A stretch of DNA of 64,000 nt from Dialister hominis (GCF_007164725.1 NZ_AP019697.1:62001-126000), one strand, 5' to 3'; counted from the stretch's first letter, positions 19,010 to 27,962 are shown. Made by a program: numbers and translations. The notes: generated by a model from the letters alone, not told the origin.

Positions 19010-20134
19010 ATGGATGGCTTTATGAGAGCACTCGTTTCCGTATGGACAGACTCCGGCTTTGCCGCTCTGACCTGGGAAAACGTGGTTATGATTCTGGTAG
19101 GACTTGTCCTGCTGTACCTGGCAATCGCAAAAGAATATGAACCTCTTCTGCTTCTGCCAATCGCATTCGGCGATATTATGGCTAACTTCCCGAACACCGG
19201 CTTTGAAACCGATATGGGCGTTATGATGGCCATTGGATTTGGTATTAAGTATGAAATTTTCCCGCCGCTGATTTTCATGGGCGTAGGTGCCATGACGGAC
19301 TTTGGTCCGCTTATCGCTAACCCGAAGACGGTTCTTCTGGGCGCAGCTGCTCAGATCGGCGTATTCGTCGCTCTGGCCGGCGCTATGATGCTCGGCTTCA
19401 ACGTTCAGGAAGCAGCTTCCATCGGTATCATCGGTGGTGCTGACGGCCCGACCGCTATTTACCTGACAACTAAACTGGCTCCACACCTCTTGGGTGCTAT
19501 CGCAGTTGCCGCTTACTCTTACATGTCCCTGGTTCCGCTGATTCAGCCGCCAATCATGAAGCTCTGCACCACAAAAGCGCAGCGCTCCATTAAGATGGTC
19601 AACCTTCGTCCTGTAACTCACTTCGAAAAGGTTGCTTTCCCGATCGTCGTAGCAATCGTCGTTTCCCTGCTTCTGCCGCCAGTAGCAGCCCTGATGGGAT
19701 GCCTCTGCCTTGGCAACCTGTTTGAAGTTTCCGGTGTTACCGCTCGTCTGTCCGATACCGCTCAGAACGCACTGTGCAACATCGTTACCATTTTCCTTGC
19801 AACCGGCACAGGCCTGACCATGACCGGCGACAAGTTCCTTCGTATCCAGACCATCGAAATCATCGTTCTCGGCCTGATCGCATTCGCAGCTGGCACCGCT
19901 GGCGGCGTCCTCTTCGGTCAGATCATGAGAATCGCATCTGGCAACAAGGTAAACCCGCTGATCGGTTCCGCGGGCGTATCTGCAGTTCCGATGGCAGCTC
20001 GTGTATCTCAGGTTGTAGGTCTGAAAGACAACCCGTCCAACTACCTGCTGATGCAGGCAATGGGCCCGAACGTAGCAGGCGTTATCGGTACTGCAGTTGC
20101 TGCAGGCACCATGCTGGCTCAGTTCGGAGGCTGA
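19010..20134 (+). CDS. Sodium-pump decarboxylase beta subunit, cassette 5
   Basis: 374 aa, apparently identical in protein to cassettes 2 and 6. The first half of the DNA follows cassette 2 (for example the stretch from GCACTCGTTTCC to the GGTGGTGCTGACGG region) and the second half follows cassette 4, giving a clear breakpoint pattern expected of gene conversion or unequal crossing-over. Catalytic motifs GGADGPT and [10 protein letters not shown] are present. AGGAGG upstream. Confidence 0.92.
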   Translation: MDGFMRALVSVWTDSGFAALTWENVVMILVGLVLLYLAIAKEYEPLLLLPIAFGDIMANFPNTGFETDMGVMMAIGFGIKYEIFPPLIFMGVGAMTDFGPLIANPKTVLLGAAAQIGVFVALAGAMMLGFNVQEAASIGIIGGADGPTAIYLTTKLAPHLLGAIAVAAYSYMSLVPLIQPPIMKLCTTKAQRSIKMVNLRPVTHFEKVAFPIVVAIVVSLLLPPVAALMGCLCLGNLFEVSGVTARLSDTAQNALCNIVTIFLATGTGLTMTGDKFLRIQTIEIIVLGLIAFAAGTAGGVLFGQIMRIASGNKVNPLIGSAGVSAVPMAARVSQVVGLKDNPSNYLLMQAMGPNVAGVIGTAVAAGTMLAQFGG

Positions 20135-20156
20135 TCGTAAGATCATCCCGAATGAT

Positions 20157-20187
20157 AAAAACGCATCTCTTCGGAGGTGCGTTTTTT
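20157..20187 (+). terminator. Terminator after cassette 5
   Basis: Same stem as after cassette 4 (AAAAACGCA/TGCGTTTTT). Confidence 0.8.
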
Positions 20188-20777
20188 GTTTGCCTTTTTG
20201 TCTGCGCTGATGAATGGCTGACCGGCAGGAGAGGAAAAGAAAAGTGGAAAAAGGATCCGGAAGGGGAAAGGCGTGAAAGGGAATGAAAAGGATCCGATTT
20301 TGGAAAAATGCTGCGAGTGGTCATGGTTTTGCATTAAGGAAGTCCGGTATTATCGGACAAAGTGCGCTGCTGATGGCAGATATAACCAGTCTAATGGGAA
20401 TGGATATAATGAACCTTTATAGCATACTATATAAAAAATCTGATACGTAATTCTTAGGAAGACCTTAAAACTGACTGAAAAAATCTCGAAATAATACATA
20501 GCATACATATCTAACACATGGATTTGATTCACAAATGCAATAAATTCGAAAAACAAATAGATAACGATGCTATCTATTTGCAGGTACATTTTTTAAGAAA
20601 AGTTTATGTTTGCATTTGCAGACGAAAAGGGCCCGTTTTTGGAGCTCTTTTTTTTGCGTTTTTAATGCACTTGCAACCGAATATCATTTAAAATTTCAAA
20701 AATCGAAGAGGGAAATTATGTTCCGGGTGGCCGAAAAGCGTTTGAAAATTCAAACCTTGGCCGTTACAATAGGCAAC
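20188..20777 (+). promoter_or_regulatory. Control region before cassette 6
   Basis: Duplicate of 16535-17124, with the TATAGCATAC motif at about 20418 and ACATAGCATAC at about 20496. No gene seen. Confidence 0.4.
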
Positions 20778-20938
20778 AGGTGCTCACGAAATGCAAGTAT
20801 CTTGCAATATCCGACAGCAGGTGTCAGATTTCATGGACTTGTATTTGTGCGATAGTGATCCCCTCCCCGGGGGATATCCGAAAGGAGGATAGCAGGTTGA
20901 CCAAAGGGGAGATGTTCCGGATGGATTTCGGGGCTCAT
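20778..20938 (+). promoter_or_regulatory. Conserved cassette leader RNA, copy 6
   Basis: Identical to copy 5; core AAAGGAGGATAGCAGG at 20881-20896. As part of the recent duplication it adds no independent evidence for the structure. Confidence 0.6.
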
Positions 20939-21070
20939 TCAGTGTCAAGCATTTATCTTTCAATCACAATTTCATATGAGTCTTTTAATCTTTCCGGAAT
21001 GAAACCGGACGACATGACTTCCACCTGAGCCGCGTCTTCCGGGGAAAACATTTTAGGAAGGTGAACATTT

Positions 21071-22363
21071 ATGGATCCAGCTATTATCACACTGTGCGTG
21101 CTGGCAGTCGCTGCTTTCCTGTTTGTTACCGAACTGATTCCGCTGGCTGTTACCGCAATGGCAGCCTGCACCATGCTCGGTATTCTGGGAGTTCTCCCGG
21201 CAAAACAGGTTTACGCAGGTCTTTCCAACTCCACAGTCGTACTCTTCGGCGGCATGTTCGTTATCGGCGCTGCTATGTTCAAGACTGGCCTTGCTGAAGC
21301 AATCGGCATCGCAGTCGTTAAGAAGGCAGGCACAGGAGAAATCCGTCTGATGGGCGCTATCATGCTCGTTACGATCATCCTGTCTTCCGTTTCCTCCAAC
21401 ACCGGTACTGTTGCGTGCCTGATGCCAGTTATCGTCGGCATCTGCCAGGCAGCTAAAATCCCGGCTTCCAAGGAATTGATGCCTCTGGCAATTGCTGCTA
21501 ACGTCGGCGGCACCATCACCATGATTGGTACTCCGCCAAACGTCATCGTTACCGGCGCACTGTCCGCAGCAGGACTTCCGACCTTCGGATTCTTCGAATT
21601 CGCATACATCGGCATTCCGCTGTCCGCTATCATTTTCTTCTGGACACTCTTCGTAGGCCGTCACTTCCTGCCAGACAAATCTGCAGGTGCTATGGACGAA
21701 GAAGCAGTCAAGGCTGCTAAAGAAGAAGCAGGCGCAGGCGATGACAATGCTCCAAAGAGCAAAACAAAAATGTGGATTTCCGGTCTCATCCTGATTGGCG
21801 TCGTACTCGCTATGGCTCTGGAACTCCCGACACTTCCGCTGCAGACTGCTGCCGTTACCGGCGCAATCCTCTGCGTCATCACTGGATGCCTCAAGGAAAA
21901 AGAAGCTTACGCTGGTATTGACTGGGTAACAATCTTTCTGTTCGCTGGTATGCTTTCCGTTGCAACCGCTATGGAAAAGACCGGCGCAGGCAAGCTGATC
22001 GCTGACACCGTTGTCAACATGATGGGTGACAATCCGAACCCGTACGTCCTGACCGCTGTACTGTTCCTGATCTCCAACGTTCTGACACAGTTCATGTCCA
22101 ACACTGCATCCGCAGCACTGCTTGCACCAATCGGTATTTCCATCGCTCAGTCTATCGGCTGCGATCCGAAACCGGTTCTGATGGCTCTTGGTATTGCAGC
22201 TTCCATGGCATTCGCAACACCAATGGCTACTCCGCCAAACACTCTGGTCCTCGGACCTGGCGGATTCTCCTTCAACGATTATGTCAAAGTCGGCGTTCCG
22301 ATGTGCCTGATCTCCTGGATCGCGTGCGTCATCATTATCCCGATTTTCTGGCCATTCCATTAA
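21071..22363 (+). CDS. DASS/SLC13-family carboxylate transporter, cassette 6
   Basis: 430 aa, identical in translation to the cassette 5 transporter. The DNA is identical over the gene as far as I compared it. It carries its own copy of the leader and ribosome site, so it should be separately transcribed. In short-read data these two copies would collapse, so the copy number deserves checking against coverage. Confidence 0.88.
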   Translation: MDPAIITLCVLAVAAFLFVTELIPLAVTAMAACTMLGILGVLPAKQVYAGLSNSTVVLFGGMFVIGAAMFKTGLAEAIGIAVVKKAGTGEIRLMGAIMLVTIILSSVSSNTGTVACLMPVIVGICQAAKIPASKELMPLAIAANVGGTITMIGTPPNVIVTGALSAAGLPTFGFFEFAYIGIPLSAIIFFWTLFVGRHFLPDKSAGAMDEEAVKAAKEEAGAGDDNAPKSKTKMWISGLILIGVVLAMALELPTLPLQTAAVTGAILCVITGCLKEKEAYAGIDWVTIFLFAGMLSVATAMEKTGAGKLIADTVVNMMGDNPNPYVLTAVLFLISNVLTQFMSNTASAALLAPIGISIAQSIGCDPKPVLMALGIAASMAFATPMATPPNTLVLGPGGFSFNDYVKVGVPMCLISWIACVIIIPIFWPFH

Positions 22364-22406
22364 TCCGGAATGATCGTGAAGGGTCAGCGTATCTGACACG
22401 AAGAAA

Positions 22407-22433
22407 GGATCCGGGGCTTCCCGGGTCCGGACT
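22407..22433 (+). terminator. Hairpin between transporter and oadG, cassette 6
   Basis: Duplicate of the 18754-18780 hairpin. Confidence 0.45.
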
Positions 22434-22501
22434 TCACTTATTTTCAAGCGGCTTTGCCGCAGGCATCTTTGATGCCGTATCGTAGAAAGGTGGATTTATA
22501 G

Positions 22502-22630
22502 ATGGAAACTCCGGGCCCACTTTCAATTTGTATTACCAACATGGTTATTGTATTTGCCGTACTGATTTTCCTGGCATTCGTTATTCAGCTCATCCACGTT
22601 GTGGATCCGACCAAGAATAAGAAAAAATAA
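22502..22630 (+). CDS. OadG-like single-span membrane peptide, cassette 6
   Basis: 42 aa, identical to the cassette 5 peptide (METPGPLSICITNMVIVF..., KNKKK tail). Same spacing to oadB (32 nt) and same GAAAGGTGG ribosome site. Confidence 0.75.
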   Translation: METPGPLSICITNMVIVFAVLIFLAFVIQLIHVVDPTKNKKK

Positions 22631-22662
22631 TTCAATAACTCAATAATTAGGAGGATACAAAC

Positions 22663-23787
22663 ATGGATGGCTTTATGAGAGCACTCGTTTCCGTATGGAC
22701 AGACTCCGGCTTTGCCGCTCTGACCTGGGAAAACGTGGTTATGATTCTGGTAGGACTTGTCCTGCTGTACCTGGCAATCGCAAAAGAATATGAACCTCTT
22801 CTGCTTCTGCCAATCGCATTCGGCGATATTATGGCTAACTTCCCGAACACCGGCTTTGAAACCGATATGGGCGTTATGATGGCCATTGGATTTGGTATTA
22901 AGTATGAAATTTTCCCGCCGCTGATTTTCATGGGCGTAGGTGCCATGACGGACTTTGGTCCGCTTATCGCTAACCCGAAGACGGTTCTTCTGGGCGCAGC
23001 TGCTCAGATCGGCGTATTCGTCGCTCTGGCCGGCGCTATGATGCTCGGCTTCAACGTTCAGGAAGCAGCTTCCATCGGTATCATCGGTGGTGCTGACGGC
23101 CCGACCGCTATTTACCTGACAACTAAACTGGCTCCACACCTCTTGGGTGCTATCGCAGTTGCCGCTTACTCTTACATGTCCCTGGTTCCGCTGATTCAGC
23201 CGCCAATCATGAAGCTCTGCACCACAAAAGCACAGCGCTCCATTAAGATGGTCAACCTTCGTCCTGTAACTCACTTCGAAAAGGTTGCTTTCCCGATCGT
23301 CGTAGCAATCGTCGTTTCCCTGCTTCTGCCGCCAGTAGCAGCCCTGATGGGATGCCTCTGCCTTGGCAACCTGTTTGAAGTTTCCGGTGTTACCGCTCGT
23401 CTGTCCGATACCGCTCAGAACGCACTGTGCAACATCGTTACCATTTTCCTTGCAACCGGCACAGGCCTGACCATGACCGGCGACAAGTTCCTTCGTATCC
23501 AGACCATCGAAATCATCGTTCTCGGCCTGATCGCATTCGCAGCTGGCACCGCTGGCGGCGTCCTCTTCGGTCAGATCATGAGAATCGCATCTGGCAACAA
23601 GGTAAACCCGCTGATCGGTTCCGCGGGCGTATCTGCAGTTCCGATGGCAGCTCGTGTATCTCAGGTTGTAGGTCTGAAAGACAACCCGTCCAACTACCTG
23701 CTGATGCAGGCAATGGGCCCGAACGTAGCAGGCGTTATCGGTACTGCAGTTGCTGCAGGCACCATGCTGGCTCAGTTCGGAGGCTGA
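22663..23787 (+). CDS. Sodium-pump decarboxylase beta subunit, cassette 6
   Basis: 374 aa, protein identical to cassette 5. One synonymous difference was noticed (GCA instead of GCG in the Ala codon of TTKAQRS). Motifs GGADGPT and [10 protein letters not shown] present. It is the last gene of the array; the sequence after its terminator is unrelated to the other cassette flanks. Confidence 0.92.
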   Translation: MDGFMRALVSVWTDSGFAALTWENVVMILVGLVLLYLAIAKEYEPLLLLPIAFGDIMANFPNTGFETDMGVMMAIGFGIKYEIFPPLIFMGVGAMTDFGPLIANPKTVLLGAAAQIGVFVALAGAMMLGFNVQEAASIGIIGGADGPTAIYLTTKLAPHLLGAIAVAAYSYMSLVPLIQPPIMKLCTTKAQRSIKMVNLRPVTHFEKVAFPIVVAIVVSLLLPPVAALMGCLCLGNLFEVSGVTARLSDTAQNALCNIVTIFLATGTGLTMTGDKFLRIQTIEIIVLGLIAFAAGTAGGVLFGQIMRIASGNKVNPLIGSAGVSAVPMAARVSQVVGLKDNPSNYLLMQAMGPNVAGVIGTAVAAGTMLAQFGG

Positions 23788-23809
23788 TCGTAAGATCATC
23801 CCGAATGAT

Positions 23810-23840
23810 AAAAACGCATCTCTTCGGAGGTGCGTTTTTT
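23810..23840 (+). terminator. Terminator after cassette 6
   Basis: Same AAAAACGCA/TGCGTTTTT stem; lies in the 39-bp remnant of a further repeat unit. Confidence 0.8.
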
Positions 23841-23847
23841 GTTTGCC

Positions 23848-24335
23848 AAAGTGGAGAAGGCTTAGACTTATAGGACATTTCGTGTTGGTTTTAGGGCCGA
23901 TGGAGCCAGTGTTTATCAGGCTTTATCGGCAATTTAAGATTTCATGGGAAATTGCAGGGGGTATCGCGTAAATAGACTTACCTGTAAAGGCAGGGGGCAG
24001 GAATCCAATATACCGTTCGCCCTTATCAAGGAAAATAAGGGCAAGGCAAGCTTGAAATGAGTCCTTTTGCTTCAAGCCGCAGGACTGTCTCTGCCGGAGA
24101 AAGTGATTCTGCTGCCAGTGGATTTTTTGATAGAAGGAATGATGACTCATATACTTTTGCAAGAATCGATGAAGGTTAATCCGGTAAAGGCAGTATGATC
24201 TCTCGGATTGCAACCCCGCCTTCCCACGCGGTCAGCGCTGTGGATAGGAAGGCAGATGCAGGCTGGCCTTGGTTTTAATTTTTGCTCCTCTCTGAAAATC
24301 TTCCGTTTTGCTGCCTGGGTGCATGGAAATTTTTT
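23848..24335. other. Gene-free junction between cassette array and ISL3 element
   Basis: No supported gene in about 490 bp. Open frames here are short and without ribosome sites. A CTGTCTCTGCCGGAGAAAGTG string near 24087 resembles CTGTCTCCGTTAGGAGAAAGTG near 1887, possibly another small dispersed repeat. Confidence 0.4.
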
Positions 24336-25797
24336 GGCTCTTCACGGAAATTTGGGGGATGAATAATTTTTAGGTAAAGAATGGAATCGGATAAGGGTAA
24401 AGAAATAATCCATGTTTCGGTACCCATATCCGATTCTTTTTAGTACCTTGATCTTATTATTGAATCCTTCAAGCTTCCCCGTATTGATAGGATACAGGGC
24501 ATGAGCAGCCAGTCCCTTGATTCGCTTCTGCTTTTGCCGGGCAAACTTTACCAGGGCAGGAATCCCGCTCTCCAGTCCAGCCTGAATCCATTTTGTCCAT
24601 CCGGCGAGAGCTTCTTCATAGTCAGTCAATGTGAACAGACGAGTCATCTCCTGCTTCATGGCATAACAAATCGCCAAATCCCTATGCTCGCTCAGGATAT
24701 CCAACAGATGAGTTTTCTGCCTTTCATTCAGGTGGTCGTCCTTCTTTAACAGTATCCATCGGGATTTCTTCAATTCGGTATAAAGCTTCCTTTCTTCATG
24801 GCTCTTTTCCCTGGACATCTTCTGGAGCTCTGGATTATTAGTTTCTTTCGTATATTCCTTTAATGCTTCTGCTTCCTGCCTATGCTTTTGTGCTTCCTCC
24901 AGGCGCACGGCTCCCATAACATCACGCCCAAACTGTGCCTGCATATGGTACCGGTCATAAACGATGGGGGCCTTCGGACAATATTTCTGGAACAGCCTGT
25001 TAAAGGATGCGTTCATATCCATGGCCACCGCTTTTAGCCTGGAAAGAAGCGAAAGGCCAATGCTCTTAAAGAAGTGCTCAAAATCTGACATGGAGCGGCC
25101 CAGGCCGGCCCACAAGATGAATCCCGTTTCCAAATCCATAACGCAGGTGGCATAGCGATGGCCCTTATGGATAGCGAACTCATCTACGGCCAAATACCGT
25201 GGGCGATAGTTACTTTTCTTCAGGCAGGTTTCAAAGGCAGCCAACGCCTTATCCATGATATGCTTTTGTATTTTCTGTATGGTACTCCAATGTACAGAGA
25301 GCATGGCCGAAATGGCAGAAATGGATGTATGACACTTAAGCAGATGGATAATCCACAAGGCCATATCCCAAGTAACGCGTGTGAAAGGGCATTGGCAGGG
25401 GATATCTTCCGTTATGGTCTTCCCGCAGGATGTGCAGCGGAATCTGTGCCCCGAGAACTCTATATACTTCTTTTGCTTAGGAAGATCTGGAAAATCCTTG
25501 ATGAGTACAGAAAAAGCCCCATAACTATACATACGGGAGTGACAGTGCGGACAGGAAAAATCTCTGGCAGTCCGTAGACTGGTAACTCGGGTATGGCAAT
25601 GAGGATTTGGATGGTTAGTGATATTTTCTGTACGATAATATTGACAATTAAAAGTGATTTCATTATGGTAATAAAAGAGCATTATTCGACCTCCGTGCGT
25701 AGTTTTAGGCAACTTACATTTTGGAGTAGATAATGCTCTTTTTCAATGCCAATTTTATATGTTATTATTTTTATCCCACAAAAAAGCGTGAAGAACC
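24336..25797 (-). mobile_element. ISL3-family insertion sequence, complete, copy 1
   Basis: 1,462 bp bounded by imperfect inverted repeats: GGCTCTTCACGGAAATTTGG at the left edge and, read from the other end, GGTTCTTCACGCTTTTTTG. It is flanked by a perfect 8-bp target duplication AATTTTTT (24328-24335 and 25798-25805), the size expected for ISL3. The second copy at 53159-54620 differs by a handful of bases. Confidence 0.92.
24342..25682 (-). CDS. ISL3-family transposase
   Basis: 446 aa from the ATG at 25682, which follows CGGAGGTCGAATA; a TTG 30 bases upstream is a weaker alternative. The N-terminal part has a zinc-ribbon pattern (CPHCHSRM and FRCTSCGKTITED), then a helix-turn-helix region and the DDE domain with Asp in LAVDEFAIHKGH, Asp in VAMDMNASF and Glu in TGKLEGFNNKIK, followed by the family's GYGYRNMDYF. 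Intact and probably active, given the perfect target duplication and the presence of near-identical copies. Confidence 0.92.
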   Translation of the reverse strand: MLFYYHNEITFNCQYYRTENITNHPNPHCHTRVTSLRTARDFSCPHCHSRMYSYGAFSVLIKDFPDLPKQKKYIEFSGHRFRCTSCGKTITEDIPCQCPFTRVTWDMALWIIHLLKCHTSISAISAMLSVHWSTIQKIQKHIMDKALAAFETCLKKSNYRPRYLAVDEFAIHKGHRYATCVMDLETGFILWAGLGRSMSDFEHFFKSIGLSLLSRLKAVAMDMNASFNRLFQKYCPKAPIVYDRYHMQAQFGRDVMGAVRLEEAQKHRQEAEALKEYTKETNNPELQKMSREKSHEERKLYTELKKSRWILLKKDDHLNERQKTHLLDILSEHRDLAICYAMKQEMTRLFTLTDYEEALAGWTKWIQAGLESGIPALVKFARQKQKRIKGLAAHALYPINTGKLEGFNNKIKVLKRIGYGYRNMDYFFTLIRFHSLPKNYSSPKFP

Positions 25798-26270
25798 AAT
25801 TTTTTCACCTGTCATCATTCATTTGCGGGATTATCCCCTGACCGGCACCTGTCTTTTCTCTGAGACGAGTGCTTCGCGTAGAATGCTGCCGTGAAAATGC
25901 ATATGTTGTTGTTCCATCCTTTGCCCGGGAAGGTATTGGTGGAGCCTCTTTCAGGTACAAAAAGTACAGCAAAATCTCTTCTGCTGCAGGAATACAAAAT
26001 AGTAAAAAGCAGCCGGTAAATATTCATTCTTTGATAGTGAAAAGGTTCATTTATCAAATAGAGCAAAGGACAGACGATTTCCTAGAAGAAGTAGTTCCTG
26101 TCAAAAGTTCATCTGCTGCCAGATGGGAATGCATTGTATGAATAATTCTTAAATACTTTGTATGTCTCTTGACAGGGACATGGCAAACATGATAGATTTC
26201 CGAAAGAATGCTTCGGATGGAGAATAACGGAGGGTTTTCTATAAAAAGGGGCGCAAGGGACGGTATTCCT
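25798..26270. other. Gene-free region between ISL3 and the GcdB-like locus
   Basis: About 470 bp with no gene I can support. Short open frames on both strands lack ribosome sites. The ISL3 insertion lies about 475 bp from the next promoter. Confidence 0.4.
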
Positions 26271-26299
26271 TTGCCAAATCGGGTCCGTTGCATTATAAT
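26271..26299 (+). promoter_or_regulatory. Sigma-70-type promoter for the 26343 gene
   Basis: TTGCCA (26271-26276), 17-base spacer, TATAAT (26294-26299). The gene starts 43 bases after the -10 box. Confidence 0.7.
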
Positions 26300-26342
26300 A
26301 GAAGTACTGGTATGATATACACGTAGAAGGAGTACTAACAAG

Positions 26343-26654
26343 ATGCAAATGATCGATCTGTCGGACGTGCATGATTTCAGCGCGGCCCGGTTCATACTTT
26401 ACTGGGTGGTGGCTTCTGTCGTAGCCGTCATCGTAGCTTACAGCATCGGACAGGAAAGAAAACTTAAATGGTTCAAGCCAAGAAGCTCTAACGGATTCAT
26501 GGTTCGCCGCGGACCTTTGGGAAATTTCAGTCTGCTGGGCGTACCGCATTCCAAGGAAGGCGTTGCCATCACAGCTGGCATTTTCATCGGAGCCGGCGTT
26601 ATCTGGGCAATTCTTGTATTCATGATTCTTCCGGCGCTTGGATACAACATTTAA
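26343..26654 (+). CDS. Unknown two-span membrane protein preceding a beta-subunit gene
   Basis: 103 aa, not recognised. Two hydrophobic segments (about residues 13-36 and 76-98) flank a basic loop containing KLKWFKPRSSNGFMVRRG. AGAAGGAG precedes the ATG. It comes directly before a GcdB-like beta subunit and a 41-aa peptide, so it may be an accessory membrane subunit of that decarboxylase, replacing the OadG-like peptide of the array cassettes. A transcription terminator lies between it and the beta-subunit gene. Homology to the delta/gamma subunits is not visible. Confidence 0.65.
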   Translation: MQMIDLSDVHDFSAARFILYWVVASVVAVIVAYSIGQERKLKWFKPRSSNGFMVRRGPLGNFSLLGVPHSKEGVAITAGIFIGAGVIWAILVFMILPALGYNI

Positions 26655-26711
26655 TTCCATAATACGGTTTCCTGCGTATGGCACAGGGGTAGGAAATCAT
26701 CCTGAAAATAG

Positions 26712-26744
26712 GACCTGGCATTGAAAAATGTCGGGTCTTTTTTT
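26712..26744 (+). terminator. Terminator or attenuator before the GcdB-like gene
   Basis: GACCTGGCATT (26712-26722) pairs with AATGTCGGGTC, then TTTTTTT. As in the array cassettes, a terminator sits between the small membrane gene and the next gene. Confidence 0.75.
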
Positions 26745-26800
26745 AGGTTTAAGGAAAGTAGTGCCGGTTATTTCTTTTTATTCAAGGAGGTCTTATTGGT

Positions 26801-27952
26801 ATGGCAAATTGGGAATCAGTTCTTGAGGAACTATTTACGGGCGTCATGGGGATGCAGGATCCGACGGTATGGATCATGTTCCTCATCGGCGGGCTCCTCA
26901 TCTGGCTGGGAGTGAAGAAGGACTATGAGCCTATGCTTCTCTTCCCGATGGGGGTCGGATGTATCCTGGCGAACATCCCCGGACATTTTGCGGTCATCCC
27001 GACGGGAGGCGGTGAACCAGGTTTCCTGACGGTGCTCTATAATGCAGGCATCGCCAACGAGCTTTTCCCTGTCCTGATCTTCATCGCCGTCGGTGCGATG
27101 TGTGATTTCACACCGCTCATCCGCGCTCCGTACGTCATGCTCTTTGCAGCGGCAGCGCACTTCGGTATTTTCGCGGCAGCGCTTCTCGCCGCTATGGTCG
27201 GCTTCCCGTTCAATGAAGCTGCATCAATCGGTATCATCGGTGCTGCTGACGGCCCGACCACCATCTTCGTCGCACAGAAATTTGCGACAAATCTTCTGGC
27301 TCCGCTGACGGTCACGGCGTTCTGCTACATGTCCCTCGTGCCGATCATCCAGCCGCCGATCGTCAAGCTTATGACGACAAAGCATGAAAGAAGAATCCGC
27401 ATGGGATTCAAGGAAGAAAAGCCTGTCTCCTGGACAGCGAAGTTCCTCTTCCCGTTCATGGTCGTTCTTTTCGCGGGCATCCTTGCTCCGATTTCCGTAC
27501 CGCTTATCGGTGCGCTCATGTTCGGCAACATGCTGAAGGTTTCCGGCGTCTGCGATTCCCTGTCAAATGCTGCGCAGAATGAGCTGTCCAACCTCGTGAC
27601 ACTCTTCCTCGGCATCACCGTCGGCGCTACAATGACAGCTGAAAACATCCTTACATTCGACGTACTGAAGATCCTGGCCCTGGGCGCTGTTGCCTTCGTA
27701 TTCGATACCGTGGGCGGCGTTCTCTTTGCCAAGATTGCCAACCTCTTCCTGAAGAAGAAAATCAACCCGATGATCGGCGCATGCGGCATTTCCGCATTCC
27801 CGATGTCCGGCCGTGTCATTGCGAAAATGGCGCTCAAGGAAGACCCGACAAACTACATCATCCAGCATGCCATGGGCGTCAACGTGGCAGGCCAGGTTGC
27901 TTCCGTCGTAGCCGGCGGTCTCGTTCTTGCATTGATCCCTGTATTAGGATAA
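26801..27952 (+). CDS. Sodium-pump decarboxylase beta subunit, GcdB-like
   Basis: 383 aa, a divergent member of the OadB/GcdB family and not an array copy. It has GAADGPTTIF for the Asp motif and NPMIGACGISAFPMSGR for the N-x3-G-x4-S motif, and a longer loop after the second span (HFAVIPTGGGEPGF, about residues 66-79), a loop type I associate with glutaconyl-CoA decarboxylase beta subunits. CAAGGAGG precedes the ATG. It is followed within 10 bases by a small membrane peptide gene. Substrate undetermined; the catalytic subunits are not in the window. Confidence 0.88.
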   Translation: MANWESVLEELFTGVMGMQDPTVWIMFLIGGLLIWLGVKKDYEPMLLFPMGVGCILANIPGHFAVIPTGGGEPGFLTVLYNAGIANELFPVLIFIAVGAMCDFTPLIRAPYVMLFAAAAHFGIFAAALLAAMVGFPFNEAASIGIIGAADGPTTIFVAQKFATNLLAPLTVTAFCYMSLVPIIQPPIVKLMTTKHERRIRMGFKEEKPVSWTAKFLFPFMVVLFAGILAPISVPLIGALMFGNMLKVSGVCDSLSNAAQNELSNLVTLFLGITVGATMTAENILTFDVLKILALGAVAFVFDTVGGVLFAKIANLFLKKKINPMIGACGISAFPMSGRVIAKMALKEDPTNYIIQHAMGVNVAGQVASVVAGGLVLALIPVLG

Positions 27953-27962
27953 GGAGGAAACT

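Larger units (their letters stand above)
16503..20155 (+). repeat. Tandem duplication unit, first copy (cassette 5)
   Basis: 3,653-bp unit covering the terminator after cassette 4, the intergenic control region, leader, transporter, oadG and oadB of cassette 5. Repeated almost without change at 20156-23808; the difference noticed is one base in oadB (AAAGCGCAGCG near 19580 versus AAAGCACAGCG near 23230). A recent duplication, or perfect homogenisation, is implied. Confidence 0.9.
20156..23808 (+). repeat. Tandem duplication unit, second copy (cassette 6)
   Basis: Second 3,653-bp unit, offset exactly 3,653 bases from the first at every landmark I checked (leader core 17228/20881, transporter start 17418/21071, oadB start 19010/22663). 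After it, the first 39 bases of a third unit (23809-23847, ending GTTTGCC) are present before the sequence diverges. Confidence 0.9.

Noticed and set aside
2872-20896. AAAGGAGGATAGCAGG as a ribosome binding site for a leader peptide
   Set aside because: No start codon follows consistently at 5-10 bases in all copies, and short frames nearby are not conserved.
25798-26684. Short open frames around the ISL3 right flank
   Set aside because: No ribosome sites, no conserved motifs, and they overlap the promoter and start of the 26343 gene.
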